Shown: one piece after another, positions 1-13,397 of the stretch
Layout of the letters: each line of letters begins with the position of its first letter
Numbering within the stretch: the first letter of the stretch is position 1
From: Protula sp. h YS-2021
Taxonomy: Eukaryota > Annelida > Polychaeta > Sabellida > Serpulidae
Direction: 5' to 3'
Length of the DNA stretch: 64,000 nt
Assembly (NCBI GenBank): GCA_949752745.1
Contig: OX457031.1
Span: 51,159,103 to 51,223,102 of the forward strand
Notes under the pieces: generated by a model
Told to the model about the DNA's origin: nothing
The model's input: the letters and a program-made list of their open reading frames with translations, nothing else
The model's database searches: none
Program-made: the position numbers and the translations under genes

Positions 1-402
1 TCCCCCCTCCCCCACCCCCGTCCAGTAACAAATTTGGAACAGCCCTTACCATTAAACTTTAGCCTGGTAGAATTCTGTGTTAATGCCGAGGCACGGAAAG
101 TAGAGCAAGTGCGAATAGGTTGCCCCTCTGTATTTAGACATACTTTAGATATGGCCTTATCTTGAGGCTTCTCCTTCGTTCCTTCTTCGTCTTATTTATG
201 TACGGTTCTAGGCCGGCCGTCCATTCTTCGCATCAATCCGGGGCATGATACGAAGCAAAGGGAATGGGGCTAGCACTGGTCGTTGTATATTTGCACAGAG
301 GGGAGATTAAGGGAAGGATTTTTCAATTCGTTCACACCACAAACAGACAGAAGGAGTATATAAATCAGACACAAGCAACCTTCTCCAACTTCTACTCAAG
401 AC
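1..402. other. No gene recognised
   Basis: C-rich start followed by mixed sequence. I see no exon, domain or RNA gene here. Confidence 0.5.
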
Positions 403-678
403 AGGCCCGACCCAATATTCCGGACCTGACCCAATATTCCGGACCTGATCCAATATTCTGGACCTGACTCCATATTCCGGCCCTGACCCCATATTCCGGA
501 CGTGACCCCATATCCTGGGCTTGACCCCATATTCCGGACCTGACCCCATATTCCGGACCTGACACCATATTCCGGACCTGACACCATATTCCGGGCCTGA
601 CCCCATATTCCGGGCCTGACCCCATATTCCGGGCCTGACCCAATATTCCGGACCTGACCCCATATTCCGGGCCTGACC
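403..678. repeat. 19-bp minisatellite (CCCCATATTCCGGACCTGA)
   Basis: About 14 tandem copies of a 19-bp unit containing CATATTCCGG, with a few point differences (ATATTCC/ATATCCT, GGACC/GGGCC). Because 19 is not a multiple of 3, every frame cycles through a 19-residue pattern, which explains the overlapping minus-strand open frames. None is a credible gene. Confidence 0.95.
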
Positions 679-1277
679 ACAACTAGGGCATATCACTTCT
701 ATCTATAGACTATCACATGTAGCATGGTTTGTTTCGCGTGGCCCAAATGTCAAGGCCCAATCCGGATTCAGCAAGTGCAGGTGAGACTAAACTGGATCAA
801 AGTATATCCAAATTAGTCGTCGAATACTGACTGCTCAATTCAACCCAGTTTCCCCTCTTTCCACTAAACCTGGATGGTTTAGTGGCGTAATCCATGTAGA
901 CATACACCTCGACTTGACAAAAACAATGCATTGATTACGTGTATCACTTATAATGGGCATTATATTTCACCAGAACAATGATTTTCTACGATTTCCTTTT
1001 CACCTTTTCTAACTTTCCGGCGTCTGTTTTATCACGATGGAGCCGAAACACACACGAGGTAGGCTCCTCCACCTTATTATCGCTCGCCATCTACTACGCG
1101 GCCATGTGGCACATCACGTGAGCCTCTCCCCCACCCCCACTAACCCTTACTCTGGCATTCGTACAAGGGAGCAAGTGTACTTTCACTTATGAGGTGATCT
1201 TCAACTGATTCACATATAACACCACTGACCATCTGCGCATGTGACAGCGCTCACTTATCTACGACACCACCAATTCA

Positions 1278-1279
<2 letters not shown>
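679..1279. other. No gene recognised
   Basis: Unique-looking sequence without a supported exon or RNA. Confidence 0.5.

Positions 1280-1362
<83 letters not shown>
1280..1362. repeat. (TA)n microsatellite
   Basis: About 41 uninterrupted TA dinucleotides. Confidence 0.98.
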
Positions 1363-1365
<3 letters not shown>

Positions 1366-1603
1366 CACGGTTGGTGATTTCTCAAATGTCCTGAGTGTCT
1401 TCTCGTAGTTACGAATCCACCATATCCTCGGAATATCTTTTTACAACAGAACACATTGTGGTTCATCTTTATACTTTGAATGTTTCACTTTAGTAGTGTG
1501 TTTCAGTTCGTACTGGAAAGCGTAATCTCCCTCCCCTCCCCTGTCAAAGTTCACAACAATTGGACTAAAACTGTAGGAAGAGTAGCATTTTTACAAATTG
1601 TTT

Positions 1604-1604
<1 letters not shown>

Positions 1605-1648
<44 letters not shown>

Positions 1649-1649
1649 T
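1605..1649. repeat. (CA)n microsatellite
   Basis: About 22 CA units with one interruption (CAAACA). Confidence 0.97.
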
Positions 1650-1857
1650 AGCGGACGACACATCACCGAAAAGTGACGAGTTTAGCCCACCGATGATAGT
1701 CAGCTAGGCTAAAAACAATCTAGTATTGGTAGGCTATTCCGGTAGAAACTACCGAAAGATTCGAATGTGACGGAAATTGAAAATGAAATTAAACATGATT
1801 GTCCATGAACAATGTCGCCGCTCACGAATGCTGATATCAAGATTTATGACATATAGG

Positions 1858-1860
<3 letters not shown>

Positions 1861-1951
<91 letters not shown>
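1861..1951. repeat. (AAT)n microsatellite
   Basis: About 30 perfect AAT units, one of four AAT/ATT arrays in the window (others at 6.3, 21.1 and 21.6 kb). Confidence 0.98.
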
Positions 1952-1953
<2 letters not shown>

Positions 1954-3740
1954 GGTAGGAACTAACGTCTGCTTCCCCAGTTCTAAGTTCTAAGACTTAA
2001 AGATTACATTCCAAGTTGAAATCTTAGAGCGAAGAAGTTGTTTTTTTTTACGCCAATTTTCCGTCTTTTTTTCCAATCACGGAAAAAAAGTAGCCACGTA
2101 AATTACAATGATCTATCTAAAAAATCTAGCGATAAGGCTATTTCTCTGGTGTCACGAAGGATTTTACTGATTTTTCGCCAATATCTTGTCTAATTTTTCG
2201 AGTATCATCAGAAAAAGTAATAGTCAAGTAGGTAGCAATACCTACTACCTTTACGTAAAATCTCATGTCAGTAGAGCTATTCCCCTGGTGACAGTTAAGA
2301 TCTGACGAAAACAATTTGTTTTGTCAATTTTTGGCGATTGGCCAAAAAAGTAACGGACAGATGGGTACGTACGCCACCAGTCCTTTCCATCTTACTAGGA
2401 CAAGAAGGAAGACCGCAAGAGTCATCTAGGACTAGTATGACCCTCACCTTCCATCAGAATTTAAGGACGTTCAAAATAAAGAAATCAGAAATTATAGTTG
2501 CGCTTACATTTCCGACAATTTTTTCGTGAATCAACAAAAATAACTGGCAGGTACTAATGTCCGCGTCCCTAATTCAAAATTTAAGACGCTAAGATTATAT
2601 AACTGGTGTTAGTTAAGATTCTGGTAAGATTTATAGGTCGGGTCTAGATATTCCATGCGGTCGTCAGCCGAACATCACTACCATATTGAGGACTTAGAGC
2701 TGCTCACCCCACGCCCCCCCCCCCCCCCCCCCCACCTTCCCCATGTTTAGTGCATTGAGCTGATTATCAGTCGCGTCAATCAGCTAAAAGTTTTGGTTTA
2801 TGTTAATGTTAATAAGGTAGTTTTATGCGTTTGCCAGTGTGTCACTTGACTTACAAGAAGCTACGTGCCGCTCTAGTTCAATTCTGACACAGCATACCTT
2901 TTAATACATTTCGTTTTACAATTGTTCAATCAACCGACGTTAAAACGCAAAGCCCCTACACTTAATGAATCTTCTAAACATTCGGGATGTCAATTCGGAC
3001 GACGGGGAACGTTTTGAATGGGCTTGGAAAATAAAAGACCCGAAATCGAACAAAAATCGCTATCGAATAAAAAAGAATTTGGGCCCAGAGATGATGCTGA
3101 AACAAACGGAAAATAAAACAACTCTATCAAGAGGATATCTATGAATTAAACTAAATTAAACTTCAAAACACTCTACTTTGACTTCATTGTTTGAGAGATT
3201 ATTGCGGCATCACAAACGAAACTGCTATTCCAAACACGTACTTAAACTGCAAAGGGGGGGGGGGGGGGGGTGGGGGGGGGGGGAAAGAACTGAATATCAT
3301 CAAGCCATTAAGGACCTAAATGTATATGAACTTGAAGTACGCCAGGTGCAGACCTCTATTGCAGACCTCTATTAACCATCTCTTCTATTCAAACTTTCAA
3401 TGAAAGCGACTCTTTTTTCCTAAATTATAAAACAGAAGATGTTATTTTAGCCTTTGCACTTTCGCTTCACATGTTATTTTTTTATTTTTTTTTATTCCTT
3501 TGTTTCATTTGTTTTCTTTCAATGTAAATTATGTTTATTTATTGTTGTAGCATTCATTTAAACATAAATCTAGAGCAAGTAAAACACTTTGGTACATGGT
3601 GCAGAAATAAAGAATCGTTGGTGTAAAAAGTAGGGTCATATTAGAACTGCGGGCACTTTTACTAAAGCCGCAAATTCCACACCGCAAGTCGTGACGCCTT
3701 TTTTTCTCCATGCTAAACCAATTTTACTCTTTAAAGCTTA
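1952..3740. other. AT-rich DNA, no gene recognised
   Basis: Contains two loosely similar stretches (about 2125-2210 and 2270-2340), both with GCTATT-C-CTGGTG and a GCCAATTTT-type motif, suggesting an old degenerate duplication. Homopolymer tracts of C (about 2716-2733) and G (about 3256-3283). No supported exon. Confidence 0.45.
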
Positions 3741-3930
3741 CCTCCCCAAACCCCGCCACCCCAGTCCCCGCCACCCCAGCCTCCGTCTCCCCAGCCATCG
3801 TCACCCCAGCCCCAACCTCCCCAATCCCCGCCATCCCAGCCCCCGTCACCCCAGCCTCCGCCTCCCCAGCCACCGCCACCCCAGCCACCGCCTGCCCAGC
3901 CATCACCCCTGTCCCTCCCCACCCACCAGC
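3741..3930. repeat. C-rich minisatellite (9/18-bp, CCCAGCCNCCGCC-like)
   Basis: Strongly strand-asymmetric array of CCCCAGCC / CCGCCACC words with a period near 9 or 18 bp. Open frames in three registers (Pro/Ala/Ser- or Gly/Trp-rich) are a product of the repeat. Confidence 0.85.
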
Positions 3931-6280
3931 AAAAATTCTGCAAAATGCATTGGGAAGTGTTGATCATTTTTCAACACTAAATGTGATTTGCTATCAGAAA
4001 ATCGACCCGTGTTTCTTTCACATGACCAACATTTCTTTCAGTTCTGCCCCCACCCCTCCCATGTAACTTGCAAATTTCTTCACATGACGTCAGCCAGCAC
4101 TTCAATTATACCAACCCGTTATTTGGTAGGCAATTTTTAAATCAACGCATGATGTTTTCCTTAAACACCAATTTGATCTAATCTCAGTGTAGAGCAAATA
4201 AGCCGGCTCACTATTTTGAATGTCGCCTTAAATGCAACATGGGTCAGTTGAGCATCTATCGCTTCATGTCAACTTTCTGACTGATCGATAGTTCTGTGCT
4301 CACTATACGCCACCGTTGTTCTCCAACAGCTAACCTCTACGGCGGTTCTGACTGTTGTGTATAACACCTTTTTACTCTGCGGACCCACTGGAGATTCCGC
4401 GCAAAATAGTACTGATAATACTAATAACAGTAAGGAACCACTTTTTACAAAAGTCACTAAAATAAAGATTTTAGTGACTTTACCACCAAGTTGCACCTTT
4501 TTCACCAATGTGTGAGAATACTCAACACTGAGGGATGCACAGTACGGCTAGATGGATAGAAATACCCATCCGCTCTGTGTTTATACATGACAGATAGATC
4601 TCCCCAGAGGTCAGCTGTTTTATAACAACGGTACGCCACTGTTGCCGTGATTGACAGCTGTGATTGACGTCTGTCACTGGTAGCTGTGATTGACAGCTGT
4701 GATTGACGACTTGGCAATAATGAAACAAACTGACCTAAAGTAAGTTCCTACACTGCTAATGGACAGCTTAATGAACTAATTTCTGAATTTATAACACATG
4801 CGGTTTAACGTTACTCTCACATTCTATGCATTCTTTTTATGACTTATAGTTCGTGCCACATTTGCTTTTACACTTCAACAAACAAATAAATGTGGCACTG
4901 AAATCTAAACAGCCCCGCGGACAGCTAATAACAGTGAGAACAGCGCGCTCTGGGGCAGAGGAGGGGGGGGGGGGTATCGGGGATGCAGAGAGGGAGTATG
5001 ACTGCAGAAGTCAGTTTCCCAAATCAGAACTGAGATCCATGCGATCATACCTGAAGGTGGAACTTAGTTTTGAGCTTATTTCGGTTAGTGCCCGAGTCGC
5101 TGAGGCTCTGACTTTGAAATATGTGTTACACAAAATCTTGCTGCAACAGAAAATATGTCAAACCCCCCCCCCCCCCTCCCCTCTCCTTCCTCATGACACC
5201 CACTTTTCAAGACGAAAATTGTGCTGTTTAATTTAAAGACAGGGTAGGCTTATTACACCCGCCCCCCCACCCCCCCCCCCCCCCATCCTCCGGCATACAA
5301 TGTTGCTGTAGCCACTTCATGTACACGTTAGTGCTGTAAAGTTAACTACATCTCAAGGTAGGAGGTGGTGAAATTCCTCGAACGTTATTGTAAATAAATC
5401 ATTGATATTTACAAAGATTTTTTCTGTAAGCTTTTGATACCATGATGAAACCTTAACTCTTTTTATCAGGGGGAATCACGTTTTATAAAAGACGAATTTC
5501 AAAACAATTGGCAGATGAGAGGGGGGAATCCAGCCATAGATCAACAGGCGGTGGTAGTGCAGCCAATCAGGTTAAAGCAAGCTGTAGTAAGCAGAAGAAA
5601 TCCTACAATTCCATACATAGAGACAGAGGGAAACCAGCCGTGTTTTTTTTTTCACACTTTGACCTAACTTTGATCAGGTTTTCACAGTAGTCCCCAAAGA
5701 CAGCTTTAGGAACAGAATCGACACATTTAGAAACATGCAAATATATTACATAAACAAAATCGCCTTTCTGTTATTGCGGCATTATGATGAGCAACTAGAC
5801 CGATATCTGTACAGTTACCAAGCACACAAGGAGTCGGCAGGAACCGTTCCGCGGGTGCTGCCTTGTTTCAGATGACGTCAGGGGCCGACAGAATGTTTTT
5901 AGTCAACAAGAACGTCCAGGGACTTTGGGCACACCTGAATTCTCGGTACCCACAACAACCCTCATTTGAATGCTTAACACTTGGCCCAATGCGCTTCCTG
6001 CAGCCACTGCCACTTTCCGATCACTCCAGTGTCAACCAAACACTGCCTCAAAGCCCTGTCTTCTTTCACGCAAACACAAATAAGAAATATTGCCAGACAA
6101 AAAGGAGCACATTTGAAATGTGTATCCCTCTCCGCCCCCAACCCCCACCCCCCCCCCCACCCCCCGCAGATAAATATGCGGGCTTATGACGAATGTAGGT
6201 TATTTTATTATAATTCAAATATGCATCAATAAATTCTGGCACACTTAAGCAAACACGTACAAGCAAGTATACAGGTACAC
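3931..6280. other. No gene recognised; short repeats only
   Basis: Holds a small 13-bp-type direct repeat AGCTGTGATTGAC at about 4645-4705, C/G tracts (4965, 5163, 5263-5285, 6140-6165) and TGACGTCA octamers at 4085 and 5873. No exon or RNA gene is supported. Confidence 0.5.
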
Positions 6281-6304
6281 TTCTTCTTCTTCTTCTTCTT
6301 ATTA

Positions 6305-6377
<73 letters not shown>
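6281..6377. repeat. (TTC)n then (ATT)n compound microsatellite
   Basis: About 7 TTC units running into about 23 ATT units. Confidence 0.97.
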
Positions 6378-6378
<1 letters not shown>

Positions 6379-6478
6379 CAATATTTTACAATTATAATTC
6401 CCTGCCATTGGTAGATAGCCGCTGGCCAAATTCGTGACTTTGCAAGTACCCGGACACTAGAATTTACTAGCAGCTATG

Positions 6479-7058
6479 GTATTTGCAAAAGTTAACTGCA
6501 CACAACAGTGTATTATTTAAAATAAGAATTTATGAAGCAAATAAGAAATCAGATATTTTTTGTCATGGGTGAACTAACGCATTTTACGACTACGGTAGTC
6601 TATTCCGGAATAGACAACCGTCTATTCTGGAATAGACTACTGAAGGTAAAAGTTCTCTGGAATAGAACGTTTTAAATTTTTCATACATATTACATTGTAC
6701 CATATATTGCTTACAGGTTTTATAATATTTAAATTTAAAATTACACAAAAACGTTCCATTTAAAAGGATTTGAAGATCGATAGTCTATTCCGGAATAGAC
6801 TACCCTAGTCGCAAAATGCGGTAGTTCACCCATGACAAAAAATATCAGATTTCTTATTTGCTTCATAAATTCTTATTTTAAATAATACACTGTTACACTT
6901 AACTTTACCCCTAGAAGCAAAAACCAGCTGTATCACATAGTGTTTTTTCACTGCCTTGTTTAGTTAAACAAATCAAGTAATTTAATTTACTCTCGAGCGT
7001 TCTGGTTGCTAACACAGGAGTTAACCGAGTAACTATACAGTTAACTTTTGTGAATACT
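6479..7058. mobile_element. MITE-like element, split by a nested insertion
   Basis: The left end GGTATTTGCAAAAGTTAACTG is the inverted match of the right end CAGTTAACTTTTGTGAATAC. The interior right part carries TTCTGGTTGCTAAC and TAGAAGCAAAAACC, which recur inverted in the copy at 54991-55196, so this is a dispersed family. Removing the 6504-6894 insertion leaves an element of about 190 bp, the size of the second copy. No coding capacity is seen. Confidence 0.8.
6504..6894. mobile_element. Long-TIR hairpin MITE nested in the element above
   Basis: Two 112-bp arms (6504-6615 and 6783-6894), both beginning AACAGTGTATTATTT when read inward, are inverted and nearly identical, with only a handful of mismatches by eye. 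They are separated by about 167 bp of AT-rich DNA. The element is flanked by a direct ACAC on each side (6500-6503 and 6895-6898), read as a 4-bp target-site duplication. The arms end in the palindrome GTCTATTCCGGAATAGAC, and a variant lies in the loop. No transposase is encoded, so it is non-autonomous; the superfamily is not assigned. Confidence 0.85.
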
Positions 7059-8583
7059 GTTAACAAAAAAAAAAAAACCTTTTCATCCTTTCCATGAATA
7101 CGGAACCTACAAAGAATAAGACCACTGAGTTTAAATCGCGCTTAAATTATTTAATATTCTTTTATATACAATCTGGGTCCGATTTCTCACACTTGAAAAT
7201 CCAATTGCGTCAAAAGCAATGAAGCCAAGTCTTACCCTGCTATAAATATAACAATAAGTTCCGAAGCAATGCGCCCAGGTAAATGTAAAGGGGCATTCTC
7301 CTCGAGATTGGGGTTTTTGTGGTCAAAGGAACAAAAACAAAAGATTGAGTAGTGACAGTTGTACTTACTCATTACATCTGTGCAAATATTGTGTTTGTTT
7401 GAGCGTTACATAACCCAATCAACTGCTTTTTTCTTATCACCCAAAGTAAAAAAAAAAAAGGGGGAAAAAACAATCACTGTAACACAATAACAAGGACGGG
7501 TCAGGGATCAAATTACGCAGACGACTGTCCAATCGATGGCTCGAGCGCTCACTCCCTTTGCTTTAACCATTTGACGTTTAACCCTGAAAATGACCAACTT
7601 GGCTCTTTAACCTCTTGACCTTTAACCTGAAAATTACTAATTTTCTCTCAAAAACCTCTTGACTAAGTAAAATTTTTTTATCTGATAAAACAATAAGAAC
7701 TGAGATATATTTTTGACATTTGTGAAATTAGGCATTAAAGACAAAGTTACGGTTGTATATTTCGCATAAAACAAACAACACACAAACAAAAATGTAGCTC
7801 GTTTTGCGGACAATCGACTTTTACGCCGGGTGAGTAACTCCCTGCACAGTGACCACCCGAAAAGCGACGGAAATTTTGTGTGAAATGTGACCCCTGCATT
7901 GACGTTAAGACTCGGCCGTGTCAACAAGTTAATGTTGCGTTGAGGCGAACTGACAATCTCACAATTGTCCCATTATCCAGGTAAGATCCCCACGGGCCCC
8001 TCGATGTCTTTTCTGCACCCAAACTTATGATTCCAATGTTTGGTCAAACGGATACAAGAAACGGATGACTTGAGGCTTGTTCAAGCAGAAGTTATCAGTC
8101 ACCAAGGGGCTAAAAGACCCGGATACACTGACAGCTTTCTAAATAGCCACGACGCCTGGGCAACATGATTGAGTCCTTAAACATGCCAAGATTGCTTGTA
8201 AGTGCTGCTTTTTATGCAGCGAAAGCCTTCTGATCAAAATCGTCCCCAGTGGAACAAAATTGAGGACTTTACACCAATCACGAAATTGATTACAAGTTTT
8301 TGCGTTCAGGAGCTAAAAAAGACACATCACTCTTATAATGGCGTAGCTATTTTGTGTAACAGTTTAATGTACTCACTGAAAATCACCCTCATAAGTAATC
8401 CCTTTTCGAAAACAAGTTAAGTGCCACGCTTGGCATCTTAATACGAGCAAACCTGGAGCTGACGCGGTACTCTACATCTAAGACAACGATGTTTTGATGC
8501 CAAGTAGCGCAAATCAAATTGTACAGGGACTGTGGTCCAGCTGACATATGCAGCTGAGCAAGTGCTTTCAATTTTCTCGGCGA
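7059..8583. other. No gene recognised
   Basis: AT-rich unique-looking DNA with A tracts at 7066 and 7449. No supported exon. Confidence 0.5.
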
Positions 8584-9308
8584 GCCAAATGACGGTCAGC
8601 AAATGGCGCGTAAACGACTAACTGGGAAACGAATGACCGGAGAGCGAATGTTTGGTGGTCAACTGAGCGGTGAGCTTATGATAGGTGAACAAATTACCGG
8701 TGATCAACTGAGCGGTGAGCTTATGACCAGTGAGCTAATGACCGGTGAGCTGATGACCGATGAGCTAATGAGCCGTGAGGTAAATGACAGGTGAGCTTAT
8801 GACCGGTGAATAAATGACCGGTGAGCAAAAGACCGGGGAGAAAACGACCCATGAGCTTATGACCGGTGAGTAAATGACCCATGAGCTTATGACCGGTGAG
8901 TAAATGACCCATGAGCTAATGACCGGCGAGTAAATGACCCTGAGCTAATGACCGGTGAGCAAATGACCCATGAGCTTATGACCGGTGAGCAAATGACCCA
9001 TGAGCTTATGACCGGTGAGCAAAGGACCCATGAGCTTATGACCGGTGAGCAAATGACCCATGAGCTTATGACCGGTGAGTAAATGACCCTGAGCTTATGA
9101 CCGGTGAGCAAATGACCCATGAGCTTATGACCGGTGAGCAAATGACCCTGAGCTTATGACCGGTGAGCAAATGACCCATGAACTAATGACCGGTGAGTAA
9201 CTGACCCATGAGCTAATGACCGGTGAGCAAATGACCCATGAGCTAATGACCGGTGAGCAAATGACCCATGAGCTAATGACCGGTGAGTAACTGATCGGTC
9301 AACAAGTG
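8584..9308. repeat. 15/30-bp minisatellite (GAGCAAATGACC / GAGCTTATGACC)
   Basis: About 48 units of 15 bp, organised in the centre as 30-bp pairs: GAGCAAATGACCCAT followed by GAGCTTATGACCGGT. The left edge (to about 8770) is more diverged. The 15-bp period keeps frames open on both strands (e.g. GELMT- or THRSLAHGS-type peptides), so these frames are not genes. Confidence 0.95.
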
Positions 9309-11670
9309 ACTGCTGTCCATTTGCTGTGTTAAGCAATGACCGCATTCAATAACTGAAATTCACTTAACATCAGTTTAAATCTGGATTTTCAAACTCACGT
9401 GCGCATTTGCTCAAAATAAGTGTAACATCAAAAAACTCAAACGTTTTTTTAGCGTTAGCGGCGGGGGAACCTGGTAATTTATAATCATGTGAATCAAAGT
9501 ATCTAATTGCATTTAATAAGAAACAAAAGGTTGCTAGCTTTCTTATTTCAATTTTATTTAATTCTGAGCCACTTCCAACCTGGTTCAAAGTGAGCTTTAG
9601 TTTGAGCGTAAATTTTGAGGCTAAATTTTACTTACTGAACACGACATTTCATAACTGGCTCAAATTTGTTATTGTGAAGGGGAGTTTGAGTTTGAGACGC
9701 GTTCCTGATGTTGCCAGGTGAACTTTTTGGGCACTTCTCGGTCAGGCAGGTGAGGCGGAAACCTACATCATCCCCACCCCCCTCCCCCCCCCCCTCCCCA
9801 CCCCCCCCCCCCCCTCACCACCACCACCGCAAAGGCAATGTCCCCAATATTATCTGTAAATTAGATTGATATTCTTTAATTTGACAATATAGTTGAGGAT
9901 GTCTCTCTCGTTAATCAAATACATGGTATCTTGTATGAAACAAAGAATGGTTTCGAAGAACCGGACCCCTTTTTAGAGAACGTGCGTAAAATTTTCTGAG
10001 TAGCTCGAAATGCAACGTGTAGAAATCCGGATCTAAATTTTTGCAACGACCTTTGTCCACTACAACACACATGCAGGGGGAGGGCGGCGGGGGGGGGGGG
10101 GGGGAGGAGGGGAGGGGAGGGGAGGGGAGGTGATGGGGTCTTGTATTAGAACAATCGCATTCAGCAGCTTCATCGGTGGAGTCCCAATTGTAAACAGCCA
10201 TTGACCACGGACATGTAGAATCCAACATTCTAAGATGCGTAGAAAGCTGAGCATTTCTTTCGTGTGTTTTTTTAATGTATGCTGGTTCTTGCGTGTCTGC
10301 ATCACAATAATGCTAAATAACGCCTGTTGAAACCTCATATTAGAAGTTTACACCTACCGAAATCAAATGTCTCGCTGGTCCCTTCGGCCGCCTCACCTCT
10401 GACAAACCCCCAGTCCAGCAATTACTTTTAAAATCCGCCCATCTGATTTTTTTTTTTTTTTTTTGCCTAACCGGGCAGTGCAGTTCTGGATACTCGGGCA
10501 GTAAGACTTGAGGGGTTTTCTCTAAGGATGAAGAGTCCTTCGAGTTTTGCTCCTCCGTCCCACAGTCTCCATAATAAGAAATGTGAAATGTAAAAAAAGT
10601 CTTTCTTTAAACCCATTATTTTTTAAAGTTAATGAATAACCGTATTCATTTAAGCTTTTCTGCCGTTTAACTTCAATGATTTTAGAACACAAGTGCACTA
10701 CTGACAGCTACCGGTAAGCCCTATAATCCAGCACCGCCCCACACCCTCCCTCCCAGGAAACGAGAAAACTAATTAGAATTGCGACGCAACCCCGGTCTTT
10801 AACAGTTATTGTTCGGACAACCTACACCGCAGAGTTCAATGATGGTCAAGCTTACGCTTGAAAACGAAACACAAAACAATGAATAGAAACCGGTTTATAA
10901 AACGAATCACCCTCGATCTTATATTTAACCACATAATAAATAAATAATTATAAATGACAGAAAGAGAGAAAAAAAATAGAACTTAGAACCGACATAGAAA
11001 CACAAAGTGGCACTTCACCTTTAATTGATAAAAAAATGATGTGGAATCCGATGAAACGATAAGGTTGATATTAATGATACCAAAGCCACTAAATCACATG
11101 TCTTGAATAGTGCATTAAAAGTCACGTTTCTTGCCATTTTAATGGCTTAAAAGTACATATAGGGGGAGGGGAGGGGGTAGTACCTGTTTAGTACCAGTGC
11201 AATAAGGTTAGACCCAAGTGCGGAGTCCGTATTCATCAATTGTTTTATTTTTATATATCAGTTTATTTCATGGAAAACTTCGCGGGTGGTTCACAGCGGG
11301 CATTACCCTTCACGGGTGCTGGCAGTTTGGACGAGGAGGGGACGGAGGAGGAGGGGGGTTGGGCAGGATAGTAATGCCTTACGATGCACCAAGCCGAAAA
11401 CTCGTTTTGTTGTGTATTATACTTTGAGGCGAGGAAGAGCAATTCTGAGGCTAGCACTGAACACACCAGGGCACACTGTGACTGCCTTGTTACCGTGGAA
11501 AGTTAAGGTCACGTTCTGCATATTCCGCGGGGCAGGGCGAAAAGCAAAAATAAAAAAATAAATAATAAGAAATAAAAAAAGCCGCCCAAAGACCGAAAAC
11601 AATACCGCCGAACACATCAAAACGGCACCTTCAGCCATTACAAGCTCGAGACAGGACACCACGCAGGGGA
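9309..11670. other. No gene recognised
   Basis: Mixed unique-looking DNA with a C-rich block (about 9770-9825), a G-rich block (about 10075-10131) and a T tract (10448-10464). No exon is supported. Confidence 0.5.
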
Positions 11671-12424
11671 ACAAATCCGGCCGACAGTGGTCCAATTCCA
11701 TCAACAAATCTGCCCGACTGTGGTCCAATTCCTTCAACAGATCTGCCCACAGTGGTCCCATTCCGTTACCAAATCTGGTCGCCGGTGGTCCAATTCCGTC
11801 AACAGATCTGCCCGCAGTGGTCCCATTCCGTCAACAAATCTGCCCGACTATGGTACCATTCCGTCAACAGATCAACCCGCAGTGGTTCCATTCCGTCAAC
11901 AAACCTGCTGGACTGCGGTCCCATTCCGTCAACAAATCTGCCCGACTGTGGTCCCATTCCGTCAACAGATCAGCCCACAGTGGTCCCATTCCGTCAACAA
12001 ATCTGCCCGACAGTGGTCCCATTCTGTCAACAAATCTGCCCGACTGTGGTCCCATTCCGTCAACAGATAAGCCCACAGTGGTCCCATTCCGTCAACAAAT
12101 CTGCCCGACAGTGGTCCCATTCCGTCAACAAACCTGCTGGACTGTGGTCCCATTCCGTCAACAGATCTGCCCGACAGTGGTCCCATTCCGTCAACAAACC
12201 TGCTAGACTGCGGTCCCATTCCGTCAACAGATCTGCCCGCAGTGGTCGCATTCCGTCAACAGATCTGCCCCCAGTGTTCCCATTCCGTCAACAAATCTGG
12301 TCGCCTCTGGTCAAATTCCGTCAACACAGCTGCCCGCAGTGGTCCCATTCCGTCAACAGATCAGCCCACAGTGGTCCCATTCCGTCAACAAATCTGCCCG
12401 ACAGTGGTCCCATTCCGTCGGACC
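11671..12424. repeat. 33-bp minisatellite (CAGTGGTCCCATTCCGTCAA...)
   Basis: About 23 tandem copies of a 33-bp unit built from TCTGCCCGACAGTGG and TCCCATTCCGTCAACAAA. As 33 is a multiple of 3, one plus-strand frame stays open for 248 codons with an 11-residue repeat, and minus frames are open too. There is no start context, splice signal or non-repetitive coding flank, so I do not call a gene. Confidence 0.95.
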
Positions 12425-13397
12425 GTTCCATTTTACATCAGTTCTATTTTACATACAAAGCTTCTGTTATGGGTGTTCTAGCAAAGAAAGTGTCATGACT
12501 AACCCACGCTTTCCTCTTTTACACGCTTCCTAAAAAAAGTACATCTAGTTTTACGCATCTTCTATCAGTCAACTATCTAACGTTGATTTATTTTAACGAA
12601 CTACATGGAACTCATATTCAGTGACATCCCACACACTCAACAACATATCTGTTCTCGCCTTATCAATCTCAGAATAATGTGATTGATCTGAAAAAAAAAA
12701 GAACACGGATAAATTAAAATAGGGTCCTTTCGGGGGGAACATTCGAATCCCCCACGGCAAACTTTTGACTACGCGCCAACTGATGCAAATAAAACCGTTA
12801 ATCTTTCAGAAAGATAATAACCACGTGACTGACAAATCCACCAATCATTTCCATTTGTCAGAAACAACGTAGCCACTAAAAAGGCCTCGAGTTGGCTTGT
12901 GTAATTTTATGCGCCCCATTTCCACACTCCCACACCCCACCCCAACCCACCCCAGCCACCACCTCAAATCCTCACAGACACTGTTTCGTGTGATTTTTAG
13001 GGATACGTCACATTACCGCGTTTCCAATTTCAAAGAACTGTGATAAGATGGACTGATATCCGAAACTGTACGCGCCATGAACCAGCATTCATTCACGGCT
13101 CCGTTCTGTCTTTTTTTTCACACGATATTTATCCTGATAACATCCATTTTAAATTTATGTGCACCGTGATAAAATACACTTTTTACTGAGAGTTTTTTAT
13201 TATTTTTATTTGTATTGTTAGAAGAACGAAACTGCTGGCACTTCGACACAAACAATAAGCTCGTACTTCGCACCCTACTGCTTGGCACTTTTAAATGCTC
13301 AGTTATACGTTTGTTTTATTGACCTTGGTCACCCCGTACCTCAATCACCCCGAATACAGTAAACGTTTTACTAGGACGTTGAATCAACATTTAGTAC
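12425..13397. other. No gene recognised
   Basis: Mixed sequence with a C-rich patch near 12920-12960. No supported exon. Confidence 0.5.

Noticed and set aside
11687..12498. Long plus-strand open frames of up to 248 codons
   Set aside because: They lie in the 33-bp minisatellite, whose unit is a multiple of 3 and lacks stops; frames on the other strand are open too, and there is no unique coding flank.
12720..12775. tRNA-like GGGGGG...ATTCGAATCCCCC segment
   Set aside because: The T-loop-like hairpin has an abnormal loop, and no D arm, anticodon arm or acceptor pairing can be built around it.
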